From Polyodon spathula (lineage: Eukaryota > Chordata > Actinopteri > Acipenseriformes > Polyodontidae), in contig NC_054534.1 of the NCBI RefSeq assembly GCF_017654505.1, positions 41,203,226 to 41,267,225 of the forward strand: a DNA stretch of 64,000 nucleotides, given 5' to 3'. The stretch's first letter is position 1, and every line of letters begins with the position of its first letter. A model generated the notes under the pieces. That model was not told where the DNA came from, ran no database searches, and was given only the letters and a program-made list of their open reading frames with translations. Of this stretch, positions 35,353-47,212 are shown in pieces. A program made the position numbers and the translations under genes.

Positions 35353-36026
35353 TGAAACAGGGTGAGGAGCCCTGTACATTTATTTGTCTATTTATTTTTA
35401 GAACAGGGTCTACCCCTCCACCCCTGTGCAATTTATTGTTTTGTATTTGTCTGTATTATGATTTATTTTGTGTATTATTGTATTTATGACGCCTTAGCCG
35501 TGCATTGTTTGTTATTGTTTTGTTTTTATTTAAAATGTGTTCTGGCAGAGGCGAGGTCGGTAGCTCATCCTCTGCCAGGAGTAATTAATAAAAAAGAAAA
35601 ACCCATGCAGAAGGTGGCCATCTCCCGAATTAATTAAGTAATTAACTTGTTGCTAATTGGGAGATGGTCACCTACATAAAAGCCTGCAGCGCTCTGTACT
35701 CCGTGTGGGTGTTCAGAGGAGGAACGGGAGCGAGAGAGGAGAAAGAGAAACGAAAGTAAAAGAAAACAAAAAACAAAACAGAACAGTATAGGATCAGTGA
35801 AGACGATTGCCCAGCCTGACCTGGGTTTTGGTGTATTTTGTGTCTGTGACTTCTTTTTTGTTAAAATCTTTTATTTCACTCTGTGAGCAAAGTGTTTCTG
35901 TTTAAATATTTTATTTATTTTTGTTGTTTAAATAAACGGCGCGCACCTCATCTTTTGCCCTGCAGTTACCTGTATGTTTTGCTTCCTGCTTCTGGCCTGA
36001 CGTCACCACTTAGCCATCCTGTCACA
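35353..36026 (+). mobile_element. Solo LTR with 5-bp target duplication
   Basis: Starts TGAAACAGGG and ends CCTGTCACA, with TAAAC on both sides (35348-35352 and 36027-36031). It holds a gtgaagacgattgcccagcc block near 35797 and taaataaacggcgcgcacc as a likely polyadenylation region. No internal coding part remains, so it is the product of LTR-LTR recombination. A relative sits at 56536-57115. Confidence 0.85.
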
Positions 36027-36031
36027 TAAAC

Positions 36032-38366
36032 ATATACAATTTTGTGGGTAATCTACAGTTTGTTTTGCTCGTAGTGGTTTGTTCAGTAGTCAATCACAGC
36101 ATTCACAACGTGCCATTTACTGATGCTACATGGGTTAAGATTTGGTATGCGTACCACATTCTGAAGATGTACCGCTGACTGACCTTACATCACTTATACT
36201 GTATTAAGTGAAATGTACAGCCATGGCATAGAAAAGTTCCAAAGCTGATAATTGATACGGTCTGTTTGGGTTTCTAATTTTAGGTGCTGTTGATTTGAAC
36301 AAACTCTGCATGCCCAGATTACATTTTGAAATCATTAATATCTCTTTTTACTGAGCATTTTTACACTACGGATTTCCAAAAGTTAGTTGAATAGACGCAC
36401 ATTACATATTGTGATGAGATCAAAAGCATGGATTCAGTTCAGTTACTTGTAAACACACAATATAAGTTTAATACTTGTTCTGTTGGTGCAAAGTTTAAAA
36501 CAAAGTCTTCTTAACACTGTCGTCCCCTCTGTAGAAGTTAGTTGTTCAACAGCGCAGTGCAGTATCTCTGTGAAGGCTGTAGGCAAAAGCTTTTGTTGTT
36601 CCGGAGAGAGTCTATCTTCTCTGGGACAGCTTTGAAGATTACATCATCTTCGTTGAAGAACTTCAGAGTTTGATGAGTTGAGAGCGATGAGATGTTTTGA
36701 AGAAAGAGCAAATACAGCAAGTGAATCCAAAGCATCAAGAGAGAAAGAAAATCCTTGTTTTGAGTTTAAATAACACAATGTATAGGCATTCCCTTGTACT
36801 GTAAACAAGTCTTTGTTGTTCCTTTCATTGGTACACAGTATTTGATAGACAGTTGCGTGTCACACAAAAGGGATGTGTTAGAAATGCAATGTATCCACCC
36901 ATTTTGAGATCAATATAACTTTAGTTACATTCATTTGAGAAGCATATGGATTTCAGTTTTATTCTCTATATAAAATTATGATTACAAGCATATAAAACAC
37001 ATCATAATACAATAAAAGGATAATATTTAAAAATAGTTATTAGTTTATAATATTCATTTAAAAACACAATAAATACTTCAGATTTATTGGGAAACTCACT
37101 TAAAATAACTATTAAACTTGTCTCTACAAGTTATGTAATTAATAATGATTCTTAAAGCATTTTAACTAACTTTTAACACAATAATGATACAACTGCATTG
37201 TAGCTATAGCTTCCCTTGGTTTATGGCACCTTAGGAGGCCAGACAATCAGATAGCATTTTGAAAGGCGAGCTTCAAAGAGTTAACACAGTTTGTGGCCTG
37301 TGCCTTATCAACAAGCTTTGAAGCAGATCTGGTTAAGAATGTTCTGGAATTGATGTTAACAACCCAATCCCCACAGCATGACACACAAACAACAGAATTA
37401 AATATCTGAGAGATGCTTATATTAAAATTAATTTAACCATGAATTTCCTTGACAGTATGGGTGGCTAAAAAAAAAAAAAAAAAATTCTGAAACAGTGGAA
37501 ATTAATTTTTAAGGGATCCCCTTTAATTTAGAAAGTAGACAATGGAGAGTTAAGACCTTTCCCAGTTTCAGGGAGAATCGAGATGACTCCAGGTTTACAA
37601 AATATCACCATTCTAACTGCTTTTAAACCAGTTATTTGAATCTCAAATTTCCTGTTTATACCATGCCTCTATGATTCGAACGCTTGTGTTTATTATCACA
37701 TTTACTTTGCAAAAAAAATTGATTTATAAAATGTATTTATTATCTCAGACTACTTTTTTTTGTTATTCCTGATACTAATAACATACATTTTAAAAAATAT
37801 CTCCTGGCCCATGGATTTTATAATTGTGGGATTCAATACATTTCAAAACCATGCACTGAGTATGCTAATTAAATTCATAAAAATAAGGCCAAATTCAAAG
37901 TGAGCTCCCAAGTTATTTGAGATACATGGCTCCTTGATTGGCATAGTACTGTACAGATACACAGACATTTCAAGTCAGTGCTGTTCCAATGTCAGCCTCA
38001 CAAAAAAAAAAAAAAAACACTGTTTACAAATGAATGGCCTGTAGTGGTGCAGGGGAACCACAAGGTACTAAAGATAAGCAAAATGTACACAGAAATGCAC
38101 ATGAAGTTTCCTCTTCTATAGTAGGTGTCCGCAGCTGGCTTCTTGTCAGCTGAAGAGATTTGAGACAGAGATGAATAGTGGACTGGATACTGAGTAATTT
38201 TGATTCAAAAGATAGAGTTGTAGATGTTGAACTGCAATTGAGTGATTGTATCACAGCAGTAGATCACAGGGAAGGAACACACACATTGCATACTCTCACA
38301 GGCAGGGTTGAGAGGGTTGAAAATCAGGTTGAAAACCATTTGACTGGAATAAAGTTTATTTTTCAT
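36032..38366. other. Non-coding AT-rich region
   Basis: Only short frames. It holds an A run at about 37467-37484 and another at about 38001-38015. The segment 36540-36770 has lower A/T bias and a 66-codon minus frame without recognisable similarity. Confidence 0.5.
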
Positions 38367-39188
38367 TGTGACAGAAAGACAGTGGTTCTTGGTGGTAAAT
38401 CCCCTCCTGACCTGTGAGGGCGCTAAGTAATGGGAACAGAATACCCTGGACTATTTGGCCTGACAATTTATTCCCAGGGTTAAAAGGAAGTCGGTCATCT
38501 AGAAAGGGAGCTTCGGTTGACTAATGCATTGACCCAGAAGGGAAACTATGTGACAGCAGCTGATTGAAGGAGTGGCTACAATCATTTACCAAGGGGTCAT
38601 GTATGATGGTACAAAAAGGGAACAAAGCGACGTAATCTGTTCCTTCGTTTTGGTTAATGAGAAAGAACCCGGAAGGACTTGAGGATTGCAAAGCGTATCG
38701 TAAGTGTTTGTTTGTTTTGTCACTAATTGTTGTTATTGTTATTGGTAGACAGCTAACATGTCCAGAACTTTCGCCAGAGGCCAGCACGAAACTACACAGC
38801 ACTCCACCTGTGTCACAAATAAAGTTTGTAAAGCACCATGAGAACTACAGCACACACCCAGAACTGGTGATCGTGTTTGTGTATCGTGTTTGGAATGGGA
38901 CTGTGTTTATCATTTTGGAACTACAATTCCCTTGTTTTGAACAGTGCCAATACCCATTGCTGGGTATTGCCTGGGAAATATTATTTACGGTCACCAGACC
39001 TGGATTAAAAATAAAACCCTTTGAGCTTGGATTACCATTGTCTGCCTTTCATTTAAACAACGCATCACTCCTGCGCCTGTACACTGCAAGCCACTTTGCC
39101 ACATCCAAGCACACTGTCAGCTGGATGCTAAGGGGAGTGTTAAGGAATAAAGCATTGATCTGCTGACAGAGGCATAGCAGCTGTCACA
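38367..39188 (+). mobile_element. Possible solo LTR
   Basis: Bounded by TGTGACAG and CTGTCACA, which are inverted, with ttaaaaataaaacccttt as a possible poly(A) signal near 39005. The flanking 5-mers (ttcat and gtaaa) do not match, so the call rests on end motifs and general composition. A 169-codon frame across it has no recognised similarity. Confidence 0.35.
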
Positions 39189-39664
39189 GTAAAACATTGT
39201 TCACATCCACTCAATCAATGCCAGCCACCAACCAAATAGTTTTGCAGCTGAGATGAAAAGCAATCAAGAAGTACACCTTCATAAGCATGGAGCCCACTAG
39301 ATGGAGTTCAGTGGAGTGAGCCATTAAACTCTGCCCGGCCTGATGTGATACATGACCCATGACGGTTCTTTAAAAATGAGCTATATATATAATATTAGCT
39401 CAAAGAGCCAGCTGCCCAACATTTCGATATGTTGTACATATCGTTCTCAAGGGAGCCTGTGTTTGAATCAAAACATTGGAGGTATTTATATGTGTTTGAT
39501 GACATTACAACTACTTGTTATTGTTTATATTCAAATCCATGATTTATTCTTACATGATGTAATGGTGATCTATATGTGATATCACTTTTACTTATATCTT
39601 TAAATCTATATTAATTCTAATTAACATTATTTTATATAAACTTATATTTATATTATCATTCAAT

Positions 39665-39713
39665 GCTGGCTCTGAGGATCAGCCTTGATATGGTCTCCCC
39701 AGCGTATCAGCAT
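39665..39713. repeat. Third copy of the ctccccagc/catcagca motif
   Basis: gctggctctgaggatcagc followed by ctccccagcgtatcagcatg matches the two copies in the LINE 3' UTR at 25455-25562. Confidence 0.7.
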
Positions 39714-39780
39714 GCACACCTTTTGAATTCATTTTGTTTATTTAATTATTTTTAACTTTTATATATTTATTGGAATTAGT

Positions 39781-42700
39781 TCATTCTTTTATGTTGAGTC
39801 CTCCTGGCATAACTGTATTCAGTCTGTTTATCCATTTACTTTCTTTTATTCTTCTATATGACGCATTGTCTAATTTTAGCTGTTCTAATACTACAAACTT
39901 TATGTCATGTCCTTGACTGGTGAAGTGCTGTACTATTGGTTCATTCATTTGTTTATTTCTAATTAATGAAAGTTGGTTCTGAATTCTTTTATATAAAGTT
40001 GTTCCGGTCTCTCCAACATATTTTATTTCATCACATTTTTCACAGGCTATTCCACAAACAACATTGCTATTTGTACAGTAGATATTAGTTTTTAGTGGAT
40101 ATGTGGTGTTCTTATGTTTAATTATATTATTTCTTTTGTCCATGTATTTACAAACTTTGTAGAAACTATTCTGTCAATTATTCTTTTATGTTTACTGTGA
40201 ACTAGAATATCACCTAAATTATCTTCTCATTTGAATGCTACAACTGGGGCCTTAAGAAATACTTTTTTCAATTTTTTTGAATTATGTAGAATTTGCAAGT
40301 GTTTCCAAACTATCTTAGAAATATTGGGCAAAAGTTTAGAGTACGTCACTACTAATGGGACTCTCTTGACCTTTTATCTCTATTTTATAATGTAATAGAT
40401 CATCTCTTTTTAGTTTATCCATTTTTCTTAACTCTGTCTCTATAATTCTTTCTTTATATCCTCTTTTTTTAAGATTTGTTTTTAATACGTGTCTTTGTTT
40501 TACATAGTCACTTCCTTTAGAGCATATTCTTTGTATTCTTATTCCTAGCCCCTTTGGGATTGCCCTTTTAGTGTGTATTGGATGTGCAGAGGACATGTGT
40601 AAATACTGGTGCATGTCAGTAGGTTTATAGAAGAGGTCAATCTCAATTAAACCGCAGTTTTACTATGGTATCTAAAATTTATTTTCTTGTCCATCGAAGG
40701 TCCACCTTAATATTACTGTGTATTTCATTTGCCATTTTATGAAACTGGAAAAGAGATTCTTCTCCATGTGTCCAAACCCCAAAAATATCATCTACAAACC
40801 AAATGTATTCTAAAGGTTCTCTATCTGATTTTCTAAGTAATTGTTCTTCCCATTTCCCCATGTATGCACTGGCAATATGCATTCCTAATTTAGAACCTAT
40901 TGCTGTACCATCATTTTGTTTATAATTTTTATCAACAAATGTAAAATAACTATTTTCTAAAACTACGTTGATCATGTTCAGCACCTCTGCTGTGGGTATT
41001 GATTTATCTAGTCTATTATCTAGTGCTTTTTGACAAGCTTCTAAAGTTTCTTTATGAGGGACACTTGGATACAAGGATTTTACATCCATGCAAAATAAAA
41101 TTGTATTCTCTGGAAGGTTGTGCTTTAGTGATTCAAGTCTTTTTAAAAATTGTGTTATATCCTTAACATAGCTTGGTAATTTCTCAACGTGTGACCTAAG
41201 TTGTTTTTCTACTATTTTAGCTATTATGTGTGTTGGATTATCAATCGTGCTGACTATGATTCGCATAGGGTGATTTTCTTTGTGCATTTTTGGATTTCCT
41301 CTTGCTAGGCCTGTTCTTGCATTTTGTGGCTGCATGCATTTTTTAAATTCTTTTGATATAATGCATTTATTGTATAGTCTCTCTGCAATGTCCTTAACCT
41401 CTTTTACCGATTTATTGATCCTATTGCTTTTAACTTCTTCATATGTATCTGTATTCTTTAACTTACATTCTACAGATTTCATATAGTCACCTGTGTTCAT
41501 TATCACTATTCCTGATCCTTTATCTGCCGGTCTTATACTTATATCATCATCATTTAACAACTCAGTCATAGCTTGTTCTTCAATATTGGTTAAATTAAGT
41601 TTGCATTTTTTCTTTAGTCCTACTATAATTTCTTGTTTAAGTACTTCAATATACATGTCTAACCACTTGTCTCTTCCATCCAGAGGAGTCCACGTGCTTG
41701 TACTATTAACCTTAATCCCATGCTCATAATTACCCTCTGAATCTGACATATTTTCATTGAAAAAATATTCTGCTAATCTCATGCGTCTCTCCCACTCCTT
41801 TAATTCAGTGGCCAGTTTATCTTTATCAGTGTATTTTTTAGTCGGTATAAACTTAAGTCCTTTACTCAATACTGCTTTTTGGGATGTGGCTAAAGTTTTC
41901 CTTGATAAATTAAATACTGTGTCTTCTGTCTTATCTTTAATGTATTTGGTTCCATTTCTGGGTCTCCTATCTTTCTGTTTTGAATTCTCTGTCCTAGTGC
42001 TGTTTAATTCTCTATTTTGCATTTTATTGTTTACTTTAAACTGGTTTATTTTCACTGTTTTAGATGTATTTTGATTGTCTTTCTTAATGATGGCGCAGTT
42101 TTCAGACGTTCCTCTAGTTTCAGTGTCTTTAAATACAATAACTGAGAAATGGTTATTGTTGTATAAAAGATTAATTGGATCGTTCTTATTTTTAATAGTT
42201 TCTATTGTGCCTTCATATCTAAAACAATCCTTATTCTTTAAGTCTGTGTATACGTGTATGGGCCTGTTTAGTAGGTCTGCAGCTGCCAGAACTTCTGCCT
42301 CTGTAGCCCAAGAATCTATACTGTCGTCACTTAATTTCGTTTTTTCAGTATGGGTCACTGAGTCGATGTACATTTCATATCGTTTTATATTGCTTTCCAT
42401 TAGTCCTATTACATTATGTCTAATTGTTCGATGATCATTTTGTGAACCATATAAAACCACACCTAACCATCTAAAGAAACAGTTTCCATCCATCTCTATT
42501 TGAACTATCTTGTAACTGTCATAATTATTATACTCACATTGCTCAAGCAATCTAATTGAAAGTGTTTCAGCAGTGTTTTCCTTATTCTCGTTTTTGTTTT
42601 GATTTGAAATTTTAATTTTTTCTAGACCTATTCTATTTTGTAATCCCGGTTAATCTATTAATTTGTGTAATTTCATTAACTTTTTGTTGTTCAAATGCTC

Positions 42701-42793
42701 TAGTTTTTTGTTTTCAAGGTTTTCTACTTTACGAAGTAACTGTCTAATTTCTGACTTAAGTACAGTATATATAAATATAAATATTTCTTGCAT
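39781..42793 (-). pseudogene. OTU - reverse transcriptase - GIY-YIG polyprotein (broken)
   Basis: ATG at 42793 opens a charged helical stretch (LLRKVENLENKKLEHLNNKK), broken by TAA at 42650-42652 but in frame with what follows. OTU: catalytic cysteine in EMDGNCFFRWLG (about 42490), SWATEAEVLAAADLLNRPIH, and a histidine in YNNNHFSVIV (about 42150). A basic linker follows, then RT: SIRPADKGSGIVIM, RIIVSTIDNPTHIIAK, FCMDVKSLYPSVPHKE (motif A aspartate), GTAIGSKLGMHIASAYMGKW and YIWFVDDIFGVW (motif C, near 40795). The frame ends at 40679; a shift leads to TDMHQYLHMSSAHPIHTKR and the thumb (40336-40614). TGA at 40227-40229 precedes the final piece 39781-40143 with CGIACEKC and KYVGETGTTLYKRI (GIY-YIG nuclease) ending GGLNIKE. 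RT with C-terminal GIY-YIG is the Penelope plan; the OTU domain is an addition. Confidence 0.85.
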
Positions 42794-42799
42794 ATCAAA

Positions 42800-44182
42800 A
42801 CCAACGCATTTTCATAAAATATTATGACAGGAAAAGGTCATTATGCTGTTCATAAGAAAGAAATTCACTTGTTTTGTGATGCACAATAACGTAGAAGAGA
42901 TGGGTAAGCCATGTACTGTAACTGTAAGAAAAATACTAAGAGTATTTTATAACTTGTTGTCATTTAATGTATATAAAATAAATCTAAATAAAAAGAAAGC
43001 TGTTTTTTTTTTGTTTGTTTGTTTTACAGGCTTGGATCCTGGAACTAGTTTAATAGTTCATTTTCAGTCTTTTCTGGACAAGAGAAATGAATCATCACAC
43101 TAAAGTACCACCATCTGTAGCCGAAAGATAAATGAGGAAGAGGTTTGTGTTTATGTAAAATATGCAAGTGCATTCAGCATTTATTTATAAAAAGTAGGCC
43201 CACTTTAATTAATTCTCTCTGGTAACACACCAAGTTGAATAATACAAAACAAAGCCTGGCTCATTTCACATAGCATCCACCAGCAGTTCTTTACAACAGC
43301 ACTACATGGTAGAAGATCCTGAACCCTGATGTTTATTGGTAGGTCTGTGCAAATACTCAGAAAATCCCCTTTCACATGTTATCTGCATCTGCGACATGTA
43401 ATCCTGTTACATGTAATCTGCAGGTATTACATACGTTAAAACAAGCTTTTTAAATAATGTGTTCATTTCCCAAGAAAAGCTGATTTTCTCTTGTTTTCCC
43501 TCATCTGTACATTTTCTTACAACCAAGACATTGAGTGATATAAAAGCCATTTGCAAATTTTCTTTTAACCTGGAGCGTTGACATTTACGCTTCCGTACCG
43601 AATCAGTAAAATGTGTCGAAACTAGCAAATGTCTTTGACTTGTCATATACATGTGACCTTTTCTACCTTAAGAGCGATCATTGTTGCATACAGGGATATG
43701 TATTTGTCGAGTTTAAGAAAGTGAAATTATGCAAAACATATTATGCAAAGTGATTTGTCAGACATCATCAGGGTGATAGAGTAGCATAACCCCCCAAGAC
43801 AGGCCAAGACATTTGACTCTACTGTTTAGAATGCCAAAGGCTCACCTGTTAACAGCAGGAGTAGATTATTGTGCATTGTTGTAATTTAGTTTGAAAGCTG
43901 CTAGAAAGTGTTGAACTGGAGTCATAATGAGTCATGTTGTCAAACTCACCACTGTTAGCTATTCACAAAGCATTTCAGCACAACTATTCAAAACATACAA
44001 AAACTCTCACAAATATATATTTGTGAGAGTGTAGATCTTCAGGAATAAATGTATTAAAATAGGGGGATTTTATTTGTTTATTCCTGAAAGTTGTGGTATT
44101 TTTGTTTAAAACCTCTGTGTATATAATATGGCATTTGCGGGAATCCTGGGAGATATAAACCAGGAAGTGGTATGACCCTAGA
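42800..44182. other. Non-coding spacer
   Basis: No gene or repeat family recognised. A small inverted repeat, aaactctcacaaatatatat with ttgtgagagt, lies at about 44000-44030. Confidence 0.5.
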
Positions 44183-44720
44183 GCAGTGTTTCTCAACCTT
44201 TTTCGTAACAACGCCTCCTAACGATCAGCTGAGCTTAGTCATCGCCCCCCTGCCACTGACCTGTTTGCACATACCATCTGGTTAAAGATTTTTAATTGTA
44301 AGCTTTGTGAAATTTGCAATTAACAAGGTTCAGACACAAGCACACAATGGCTTTCACTGTTGTAATAAAACTGTTACTGTCATAGATTGTACAATACTGT
44401 CAGAACTTCTGCTCACATATTGACATACTGACATGTTTTTCTAAATAGTTTTGGAACCAGCATCAAAATACCTGGTTTGGAACCAATTCCTCAAATCGAC
44501 ATCACTAGTTAACAATAAGAATAAATTGTGAAATTCAGACGTGTAACATAACATGGCAACAGGCATAAATGGAATGGTTGCTTTGTTCTGATTGGACCGT
44601 ATATAGCACAAATGGCAGTGATGTTGCCGCATAGTAACAAACATTTCTGACTTGATATGTATACAATCTTATAGTGCACAAGTCAGTGAGTACATCACTG
44701 GCACATTGTTTATAAGTAGT

Positions 44721-45362
44721 TGTAACAAAGTGCCCGCCCCTGTGTATTATCTGTTATGTGTTGTGTGTGGTGTGTTAAATGTTGGTGTATAGACATTGGT
44801 ACACGGGATATAAACGGGTCTGTGTAACACGAGTGTTTAAAAAATGTATATGTGTATTTAGGCACGAGGATTGCACAGCACTTCACGTGCAAGTAAAATG
44901 TAGTAATATGTGAGCACGGGGAATTGCACTTTATTAATTCACGTGCTGGGATTCAAGTGAATAATTAATTGGTAATTGAATCCCAGCACAATAGTATATA
45001 TAGATGCACGTTGTCACATACTGGCGGTTGGGTGTTCGGTGAGCGGAGAACGGGATTGGAGACGGAGGAAATTAGTAGCAGTAGTAATAATAATAATAAT
45101 AAGAGGAGAAAGTATCTGCTCACCGTGTTTGTCAGTGTCTGTCCGTGCACCGTTTTGTTAAGTTTAGTCTGTTTTCGTTTGTCTATTTATTTTGGCGTAG
45201 CGTGCCGTGTCCTGTGTTTTTCGTGTTTGTGTAAACCTTTTATTTTGTATTAAACCGGCGCCAACAGGCGTCTTCATCACTTCATTTCATCCGTCCTGTG
45301 TTTTGTGTATTGCCTTACCTTTCCTGGTTCTGACGCCGCCCACTTCGGCCGTCTCTGTGACA
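44721..45362 (+). mobile_element. Solo LTR with GTAGT duplication
   Basis: A 642-bp segment starting TGTAACAAAG and ending GTCTCTGTGACA, flanked by GTAGT at 44716-44720 and 45363-45367. It contains a possible TATA region (agtatatatagatgcacg) near 44993 and a poly(A)-like ttttattttgtattaaacc near 45238. It has inserted into the leader of the hAT remnant and is unrelated to the LTR at 35353. Confidence 0.88.
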
Positions 45363-45429
45363 GTAGTTAATCAGTCGGACCCAGTCTGCCCACATTGGCA
45401 AGTACCGATCAAGGTAACTTCAATCTGCC

Positions 45430-47064
45430 TTTTGCTTTAACCCATAGTAAGGATCTGGCTGAATGGAATATGGATGAACTGCTTCACATATACTGGACAG
45501 GGCGAGGCCCAGGTGATTGCCAGAATTGGAGTGACACTTATGATGCGTCTGAGAGAAAAAATGAAAAAGGCCATAGCCGTCACCTGCCTAAAACCATTTT
45601 TAAAGTGCAGACTTCACAACGGGGAAGAAGTTGACCGTGAATGGTTGCTCTACTCACCTCCAAAAGGCTGTGTGTTTTGTTTTGCATGCAAGTTGTTCTC
45701 CTTGAAGAAAAACATGTTTGTCTGATTCTGGGTTTGATGACTGGAAATATGTTTTAGTCAAATTGGCAGAGCATGAACAATTCCCCCAAGCACAATCAGT
45801 CTATGCTTGTGTGTTGTTCAAGAAGACAGGAAGCCAGGCTAATCGACACCTCACTGGAAATCCAGGTCAAAAAGGTGCAGGAGTACTGGAAAAATGTACT
45901 GAAGCATGTAGTTCAGGTACTTACATTTCTTGCTGAATGTGGTCTGACATTTCATGGAGAGGATGAGACACTTGCTTCTGTCTAAACAAAGTAAACCCAA
46001 CAGCAATTTATATTCCTTTTGCTGGGCATTCACTAAACTTGATAGGAAACAAGGCTGCTGAAAGTTGCATGGATGCCATACTTTTCTTTGGACTTCTGTC
46101 AGGAATTTGTCATTTGTTTTCTGCTTATTGCTGGGAAATACTTTGCAGAAACCTGGGGAAAGATAACATTGTTATCAAGTGATTGCCCGACACAAGGTGG
46201 TCAGCAAGATTCGATGCTGTTAAGGCATTTAAGAATGGCTATGCACACATAAAGAAGGCTCTTGATACAATCACCGTAGACAGAGGTCGTCAGTCAACAG
46301 AAACCAGACACATGGTGAAACACTTCAGTAGTCAAATGGATCACATAAAAACGGCCATTCTAGCAGTCTTGTGGTATAACATTCTGGAGAGATTCGATGA
46401 AACTAGTAAATCCTTTCAAGCAGAAAACATACTGTCAGTGGTAGTTGAATTACTCAATTCTCTGAAAACATTTCTGGATAAGATGCGTGATCATTTTGAT
46501 GATTATGAGAACTGTGCAATGGAAGAAACAATGGAACAGTGCTGAAGAAATCTTGAAACTAAGAGCGACAGCAGAGATGACCACCCAATGCTCTTCGGGA
46601 TCATGGGTGCTCCAGTGTAACTAAAATTTTATTACAGGGCAGTGAAAGATTTCATGTTCATATTTTCCTAAAGATTCTGGATAATCTTTCAATTGATTGC
46701 TTGCGCAAATCAAAAGATTACGTTACAGTTCATAACTTGTTTGGCTTCCTTACGACTTTCTGAACATGTCGGAATATCACATAAAAAACAATGGTGCTAC
46801 ACCAGTGAAAACCTATCCTTCAGATCTGGATGAATATTTCCCACCAGAAATGCTCCAGTTTACTAAATTTGTTTCTTGCAAGGACGAGACACCAGCATTT
46901 GACCACCCTGAACATATCCTGAATTCTCAAGTGATTTCCACATTTCTGAAGGACACTACTGCTCCATTTATTTACCTATCCTTAATGTGCACTAACTGTT
47001 CTGGAGAGCAAGCATTTTCTTGCATGGGACTCATTAAGAATGAACTGAGAGTTACCGTGAACTA
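45430..47064 (+). pseudogene. hAT transposase, ZMYM1/DUF4371-like (broken)
   Basis: Reading across frames: NGEEVDREWLLYSPPKGCVF then FCFACKLFSLK, the TTF-type zinc finger start; GFDDWKYVLVKLAEHEQ; YWKNVLKHVVQVLTFLAECG and FHGEDETLASV at about 45880-45985 (DUF4371 block); SLNLIGNKAAES; then 46183-46545 with PDTRWSARFDAVKAFKNGYA. The C-terminal dimerisation region lies at 46766-47064 with LMCTNCSGEQAFSCMGLIKN and ELRVTV. At least four frame changes and several stops separate these parts, and the middle around 46550-46760 is eroded. Related proteins in vertebrates include domesticated ZMYM1-like genes, but this copy is dead transposon sequence. Confidence 0.82.
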
Positions 47065-47212
47065 GGATCATGTCCACGGAATGTGATATACACATGAAAT
47101 CAAGAAGAAGATTAATTTAAGGTAAGTGTATGATTTAATTACTCTGTGATGGAAGGTTTACTTAGAACAGAGGTAATTAGGAAAATTTAAGTAACATGAT
47201 GTTTAGTTTTAA

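Larger units (their letters stand above)
39350..42793 (-). mobile_element. Penelope-like retroelement with OTU domain
   Basis: Minus-strand element with, in order, a short coiled-coil-like N-terminus, an OTU-type cysteine protease, a Penelope RT and a C-terminal GIY-YIG endonuclease. Downstream (39350-39780) is AT-rich 3' DNA that includes acatttcgatatgttgtaca. Terminal repeats typical of Penelope elements could not be delimited, so the outer limits are approximate. Confidence 0.88.
44184..47205 (+). mobile_element. hAT transposon remnant
   Basis: Begins cagtgtttctcaaccttttt, a classical hAT (Charlie-type) end, and carries a ZMYM1/DUF4371-like transposase downstream. It is interrupted by a solo LTR at 44721-45362. 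The right end was not found before the piggyBac element at 47213, so the element may be 3'-truncated. Confidence 0.7.

Noticed and set aside
38657..39166. 169-codon plus frame
   Set aside because: No recognised domain; it lies inside an LTR-like segment with irregular composition.
39665..39713. Hammerhead ribozyme next to the Penelope element
   Set aside because: The minus strand shows ctgat but not the required ctgatga and gaaa core arrangement.
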